Below are positions 63,723 through 64,000 of a stretch of DNA of 64,000 nt, one piece after another. The notes beneath the pieces are model-generated. The model had not been told where the DNA came from. It saw only the letters and a program-made list of their open reading frames with translations, and did no database searches. Every line of letters starts with the position of its first letter. Within the stretch, counting starts at the first letter, position 1. Source of the stretch: Pseudomonas cavernicola (GTDB taxonomy: Bacteria; Pseudomonadota; Gammaproteobacteria; Pseudomonadales; Pseudomonadaceae). Position numbers and translations under genes: made by a program. Where the stretch lies: assembly GCF_003596405.1 (NCBI RefSeq), contig NZ_QYUR01000008.1, forward strand, positions 186,001-250,000. The letters are read 5' to 3'.

Positions 63723-64000
63723 ATGTATAAAGACCTAAAATTCCCCGTCCTTATCGTTCACCGTGACATCAAGGCCGACACCGTGGCCGGCGAGCGGGTG
63801 CGCGAGATTGCTCGCGAGCTGGAGCTGGAAGGTTTCACCATTATCTCCACCGGCAGTTCTGCCGAAGGGCGCATAGTCGCCTCGACCCACCATGGTCTGG
63901 CCTGCATCCTGGTCGCTGCCGAAGGTGCGGGCGAGAACCAACGCCTGCTGCACGATGTGATCGAGCTGATCCGGGTGGCGCGGGTCCGTGCGCCGCAACT
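63723..64000 (+). CDS. Orn/Lys/Arg decarboxylase, N-terminal part, cut by window end
   Basis: MYKDLKFPVLIVHRDIKADT starts the flavodoxin-like N-terminal wing domain of the PLP-dependent, fold-III decarboxylases; about 93 codons are seen of roughly 750. By position (after dnaQ, as PA1818 in P. aeruginosa, from memory) it corresponds to the lysine decarboxylase LdcA, which makes cadaverine. No PLP-binding lysine is inside the window, so the assignment rests on the wing domain and synteny. The ATG at 63723 is the first good start. Confidence 0.82.
   Translation, partial: MYKDLKFPVLIVHRDIKADTVAGERVREIARELELEGFTIISTGSSAEGRIVASTHHGLACILVAAEGAGENQRLLHDVIELIRVARVRAPQ

Noticed and set aside
1..64000. 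CRISPR arrays, rRNA genes or a replication origin.
   Set aside because: No regularly spaced direct repeats, rRNA-like sequence or DnaA-box cluster was noticed when reading the window.

Overview
The window is a GC-rich chromosomal segment of a Pseudomonas-type gammaproteobacterium. The strongest evidence is the gene order on the right: tig-clpP-clpX-lon-hupB-tRNA-Asp-ppiD-fabI, a Yej-like peptide ABC transporter, mltD, gloB, a methyltransferase, rnhA, dnaQ and the start of an Orn/Lys/Arg decarboxylase. As far as I recall, this is the order around PA1800-PA1818 of P. aeruginosa. Codon usage and Pseudomonas-style intergenic hairpins agree.

Layout. (1) 1-5.9 kb: a peptide-type ABC importer operon on the minus strand (binding protein, two ATPases, one cut-off permease). 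It is divergent from a GntR/UTRA regulator and an inositol-monophosphatase-family enzyme, with two perfect palindromes in the shared promoter region. (2) 5.9-15.6 kb: a patchwork of phage remnants, an NTF2-like gene, a VOC protein, pieces of MFS, LysR and cupin genes, a short tyrosine recombinase, an unrecognised two-gene operon (77 aa + 516 aa), a GNAT acetyltransferase and a lytic transglycosylase. (3) 15.9-20.2 kb: an exported module of two alpha/beta hydrolases and a cupin-carboxymuconolactone-decarboxylase fusion, with a LysR regulator. (4) 20.2-26.1 kb: a MITE-like element, a broken glutamine synthetase, an Ohr-esterase pair, a cysteine hydrolase next to an AraC regulator, and two genes each broken by one frameshift. 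(5) 26.2-32.0 kb: an EmrAB-like pump with a cupin, an NmrA-like reductase and a winged-helix/TPR regulator. (6) 32.2-36.1 kb: an acyl-CoA ligase, a Crp/Fnr-type protein and a second DHA2 transporter. (7) 36.1-38.4 kb: an attC-like site, an inverted second copy of the NTF2-like gene and more phage remnants. (8) 38.4-64 kb: the conserved core, interrupted only by a class C-type group II intron placed exactly behind the ppiD terminator.

Working together: trigger factor, ClpXP, Lon, HU and PpiD form a folding and proteolysis block with a recognisable heat-shock promoter before lon. The Yej-like genes and MltD suggest peptide uptake and cell-wall recycling. The accessory half (about 6-38 kb) is bracketed by phage debris and by inverted 518-bp copies of the NTF2-like segment, so it appears to have been built by several insertions and could in principle invert. 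The best candidate for something undescribed is the two-gene operon at 11.5-13.3 kb next to the recombinase; I recognise no family for either protein.
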